From an uncultured bacterium (GTDB taxonomy: Bacteria; Cyanobacteriota; Vampirovibrionia; Gastranaerophilales; Gastranaerophilaceae): a DNA stretch of 24,724 nucleotides. How positions within the stretch are numbered: position 1 is the first letter of the stretch; the number at the start of each line of letters is the position of its first letter. Below the pieces are notes generated by a model. The model saw only the letters and a program-made list of their open reading frames with translations, ran no database searches and was not told where the DNA came from. Where the stretch lies: assembly GCA_949288685.1 (NCBI GenBank), contig CASELB010000099.1:1-24724 (forward strand), in the 5' to 3' direction. Of the stretch, positions 22,445-24,724 are shown piece after piece. Both the position numbers and the translations under genes were made by a program.

Positions 22445-22480
22445 CCGGGGGCGGAACGGCAAAAGCCGTTCCGCCCTCGG
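22445..22480. terminator. Strong bidirectional hairpin terminator
   Basis: A 16-bp stem (22445-22460 with 22465-22480, one G-U pair, loop AAAA) lies between convergent stops at 22438 and 22490. T-runs are short on both sides (GGTTT and GGTTGT). Its inner core GGCGGAAC/GTTCCGCC is the same as the terminator after fabF. Confidence 0.85.
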
Positions 22481-22489
22481 TTTAAACAA

Positions 22490-24397
22490 TTATTCCGCCT
22501 CCAAAAGTTCCATAGCAAGCGGTGCCTCTACTTTTCCGTTAAGGGTTTTAGATACTTCCTTTAACTTCTTGGCAACCGTTTCCATTTCATCAGTCCAGAC
22601 AAAGTTGTCCAGAACATATTTTTCAGCTTTATCAAAATCCGCATCAATTTGAATTCTTACTATTTCTTCCAGCATTTTACGCGCTGTCGGAACCATTTTA
22701 TCAATATTGACGGTCAAAACCCCGTCTTTTGAAATCTCAATTGCTCCGTGTTTTAAGAAGAAATAATTTTGCATAACCGTTCTTACCCTGTGAGCCTGAC
22801 TCATTGTCGGCTTTGACTTAAGCATATTATCAGCCGCAAAAGTAACAATAATTTGTTCTCGCTGCCCGGGCGTGTATAACCCGTTTTCTGTTAAAATATC
22901 AAGCATAGCAAGCGAAACCATATCAGCTTTGTTTTCTTCAATGATTGACTGATATTTACCTAAAGCCTCTCTATTTTTATTTGGTCCTAATGAGTGACCG
23001 TTTTCGTGTCCTACGGTAAACCAGTGGTCTGCTTCATCATTATAATACTTGTGTTGTTCCTTATTTAAAGTTGCATCAAGGCGTTTTTGCAATTTTTGCT
23101 TAGCGTCCTCACTTGTTATTAAACGGATTTGACGGTGATAAACATTTCTGCGCCCGCCGCCTATTGTAAGTGAAAGTTTGTCGTCGTTGGGCAGATTTTC
23201 AGCCAGTGTAATACCGCCTCTGTATTCCCCGACATCACCGGTAACCGCTACAAGGTCAACATCCACCATTGTTTGTTTTGAGTCCTCATCCGGCGAAATA
23301 TTTTGTTCATACTCATTATTAAACGGCATGTTCTTTGCCATCAACGGCAGGTATTCTTTAACTTTAAGTATAGCCTCAGTTCCTTTTTTATTAACAATAC
23401 CCACTCTGCCGCCAAGCATATCTTTAGAAACCGGCTTGATATTGTATTTAGCAAGGAGTTCCATCAACTCTTTATTTTCTATAACGGTTTGAGTCATTTC
23501 ATCAGAATAATTTTCACGGGTTATTGTAAATTCAAGCGGAGTATCTTGAAGTTCAGCCCATTTCTTGTCAGCATACGCATCAAGCATCGGGTCTGCCGTT
23601 TTAAGAGCCTTTGCCTGCAGTCTTAAAAACTCATTAAAGTCCTGATTAGTCGACACTCTTGCTGCCATTTCCAACTGTGCAGCCATCATTTCAAATTCGG
23701 TTTTATATTTGTCAATATAGTCCGTACCTTTTAAAATATCCCCATCGCGCTCTACAACGCTGCGTTGATTTAATATTGTACGAACTTCATCTATTTTTCC
23801 CTGTTCAATCATCTCCTTTATAATTGAGTGAAACTCCTCAACACTTAAATCTTCCGGATAAAGACCTTTGCCCAATTTTTCGGTTACACCTTTTGCAAGC
23901 GTGATTTTATTAGACTCGGAGTCTATTGCACAAATACCTTTCTGTGCATCAAAAAGTATACGTGTAAGTTTGGCATCATCATTATCTTTAACAATCTCAC
24001 GGGTTAAGTAATCCCTAAAAGCGATATTGTTATGATTATCAAGTTTCAAATTAATTTCTTCAAGGATGTACGCTGCTTTTACAAGATGTTTTAGCGCTTC
24101 TTTATCACCTTTTTCAAGCGAAGTATACTCTTCTGCGTCGGGTGCAAGCATTTTTTTTGTCGTCATATAGTCCTTGCTTACACGTTTTGCCAGTTCATCA
24201 CGTGACAAATTCAACTCAAAATCTTTCTGATAGTTAACCATTGATTTATTTAGTTCACTCATTTTATTAAGCTCCTCTGTTATTTTTGCCGGATTATCAC
24301 CGTTTTCCGTACTATAAGAATTATTATTTGCAGTTTTTGCTGCAGCATAGCTGTTCATCTGCGGGATATTTGTACCTGAAAGCGGTTTCATTTCCAT
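22490..24397 (-). CDS. M49-like (dipeptidyl peptidase III-type) zinc peptidase with HEXXH, 635 aa
   Basis: The C-terminal half holds V-G-H464-E465-N-G-H468-S-L-G-P followed 18 residues later by I-I-E-E-N-K-A-D (486-492). This arrangement, HEXXH or HEXXXH plus an E-E-x-[KR]-A-[DE] helix, is the zinc site of peptidase family M49, cytoplasmic enzymes that trim dipeptides from peptides. Most M49 enzymes have six-residue HEXXXH; a five-residue form is known from a minority. Upstream are G-G-I-T-L-A-E-N-L-P-N-D and G-G-G-R-R-N-V-Y before the site. The first 35 residues are Asn/Ser/Tyr-rich and probably disordered. A CGGAG precedes the ATG; no signal peptide is seen. Residues 40-280 are helical and unfamiliar. 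The peptidase call is good; specificity and the exact family are less certain. Confidence 0.7.
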   Translation of the reverse strand: MEMKPLSGTNIPQMNSYAAAKTANNNSYSTENGDNPAKITEELNKMSELNKSMVNYQKDFELNLSRDELAKRVSKDYMTTKKMLAPDAEEYTSLEKGDKEALKHLVKAAYILEEINLKLDNHNNIAFRDYLTREIVKDNDDAKLTRILFDAQKGICAIDSESNKITLAKGVTEKLGKGLYPEDLSVEEFHSIIKEMIEQGKIDEVRTILNQRSVVERDGDILKGTDYIDKYKTEFEMMAAQLEMAARVSTNQDFNEFLRLQAKALKTADPMLDAYADKKWAELQDTPLEFTITRENYSDEMTQTVIENKELMELLAKYNIKPVSKDMLGGRVGIVNKKGTEAILKVKEYLPLMAKNMPFNNEYEQNISPDEDSKQTMVDVDLVAVTGDVGEYRGGITLAENLPNDDKLSLTIGGGRRNVYHRQIRLITSEDAKQKLQKRLDATLNKEQHKYYNDEADHWFTVGHENGHSLGPNKNREALGKYQSIIEENKADMVSLAMLDILTENGLYTPGQREQIIVTFAADNMLKSKPTMSQAHRVRTVMQNYFFLKHGAIEISKDGVLTVNIDKMVPTARKMLEEIVRIQIDADFDKAEKYVLDNFVWTDEMETVAKKLKEVSKTLNGKVEAPLAMELLEAE

Positions 24398-24462
24398 TAT
24401 TTAAACTCCGTTATCACAATTTATTATATATTATTTTAAGAAAAAGTACAGCAAATAAAAAG

Positions 24463-24482
24463 GCGGAATAAACGTATCCCGC
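24463..24482 (-). terminator. Leftward terminator ending a transcript from the right
   Basis: GCGGAATA (24463-24470) and TATCCCGC (24475-24482) flank AACG. The one mismatch is A-C on the plus strand but a G-U pair on the minus strand. Five T follow on the minus strand only, so the terminator acts leftward, upstream of the peptidase gene. Confidence 0.65.
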
Positions 24483-24724
24483 ATATATCATATTCATAAT
24501 AAAGTTTAAAATATCATATTACCCGTAAAATTGTCACTGACTAATGTAATCAGGATTATCATACCTACAACGTATGTAATGACTATACTTTGGGGAGTTT
24601 ATGCACCAAAATATGCAAAAGGATGTATAATTCGGGAAAATACAATCATAATGGTATATTCAGGGTAAGGGGATTTTGGGATAAATGTTATGTCGTCCTG
24701 AACTCGTTTCAGGATCTAAAACAA
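24483..24724. other. Gene-free right end
   Basis: No frame above 60 codons is present on either strand. A plus-strand TATACT followed by GGGGAG and an ATG at about 24601 opens only nine codons. The leftward terminator at its left border means it is transcribed from the right, as the 3' part of a gene beyond the edge or as a small RNA. A palindrome sits at the far end. Confidence 0.5.
24696..24714. repeat. REP-like palindrome
   Basis: TCCTGAA (24696-24702), CTCGT, TTCAGGA (24708-24714), embedded in GTCG...TCT. This closely resembles a palindrome (GTCATCCTGAA...TTCAGGATCT) scattered in intergenic regions of many bacterial genomes. Only one copy is inside this window. Confidence 0.6.

Noticed and set aside
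23178..23626. Two plus-strand frames of 104 and 107 codons
   Set aside because: They lie opposite the peptidase gene, overlap each other, and have no start signals.
24601..24630. Nine-codon frame after GGGGAG near 24601
   Set aside because: It is too short to support as a gene, though it has a promoter-like TATACT and a ribosome-binding-like sequence; noted only as part of the gene-free end.
1..24724. tRNA or rRNA genes, insertion sequences and prophage genes
   Set aside because: No cloverleaf, conserved rRNA stretch, transposase or integrase motif was seen on either strand when reading through the spacers.

Overview
The window most resembles a low-GC gut bacterium of the Gastranaerophilales type (Vampirovibrionia/Melainabacteria, Cyanobacteriota). 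This is an inference (roughly 0.55). It rests on AT-rich spacers, a flagellar gene, Asn-rich small hypothetical proteins with an F-x-A-K/R leader, and the style of the housekeeping proteins. There is no rRNA or other taxonomic marker here to settle it. Nearly every base is coding, and most genes lie on the minus strand. I found no tRNA, rRNA, transposase, prophage or CRISPR array.

Left part (1-5273). A very large fliD-like gene (flagellar cap, hook-associated protein 2) starts from a TTG codon at 4359 and runs off the left edge. It has 1453 codons in the window, mostly a string of about 13 flagellin-IN-like modules. A possible structured leader and an unrecognised 215-aa gene lie upstream. 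Middle-left (5368-10070). A lysR-pgeF pair is followed by two accessory clusters: a small Asn-rich gene (164 aa), a membrane protein built of three copies of one module, and a GNAT-like acetyltransferase carrying the F-x-A-K motif.

Centre (10083-13131). tsaD and obgE diverge from one palindromic -10 box. A possible 61-aa ORF follows obgE and meets a P-loop nucleotide/phosphomevalonate kinase-like gene tail to tail. Centre-right (13286-21206) is one long leftward run of lipid and translation genes: tpiA, an 86-aa gene, yceD, rpmF (with an acidic tail), plsX, fabH, fabD, an 83-aa gene and fabG. After a hairpin and a new promoter come acpP and fabF. PlsX/FabH/FabD/FabG/AcpP/FabF form the initiation and elongation core of type II fatty acid synthesis. 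The usual yceD-rpmF-plsX linkage couples it to ribosome assembly.

Right part (21375-24724). A palindromic operator-like site precedes two small Asn-rich genes (134 and 178 aa). These converge through a strong terminator on a 635-aa M49-like zinc peptidase. The last 327 bases hold no gene, but carry a leftward terminator and a REP-like palindrome at the very edge.

The best candidate for something undescribed is a shared N-terminal leader (M-x-[IV]-[ND] followed about ten residues later by F-x-[AG]-[KRL]-[MF]). It occurs on four otherwise unrelated small proteins, including one inside the fab operon, and the F-x-A-K part also occurs on the GNAT-like protein. The giant modular FliD and the three-module membrane protein come next.
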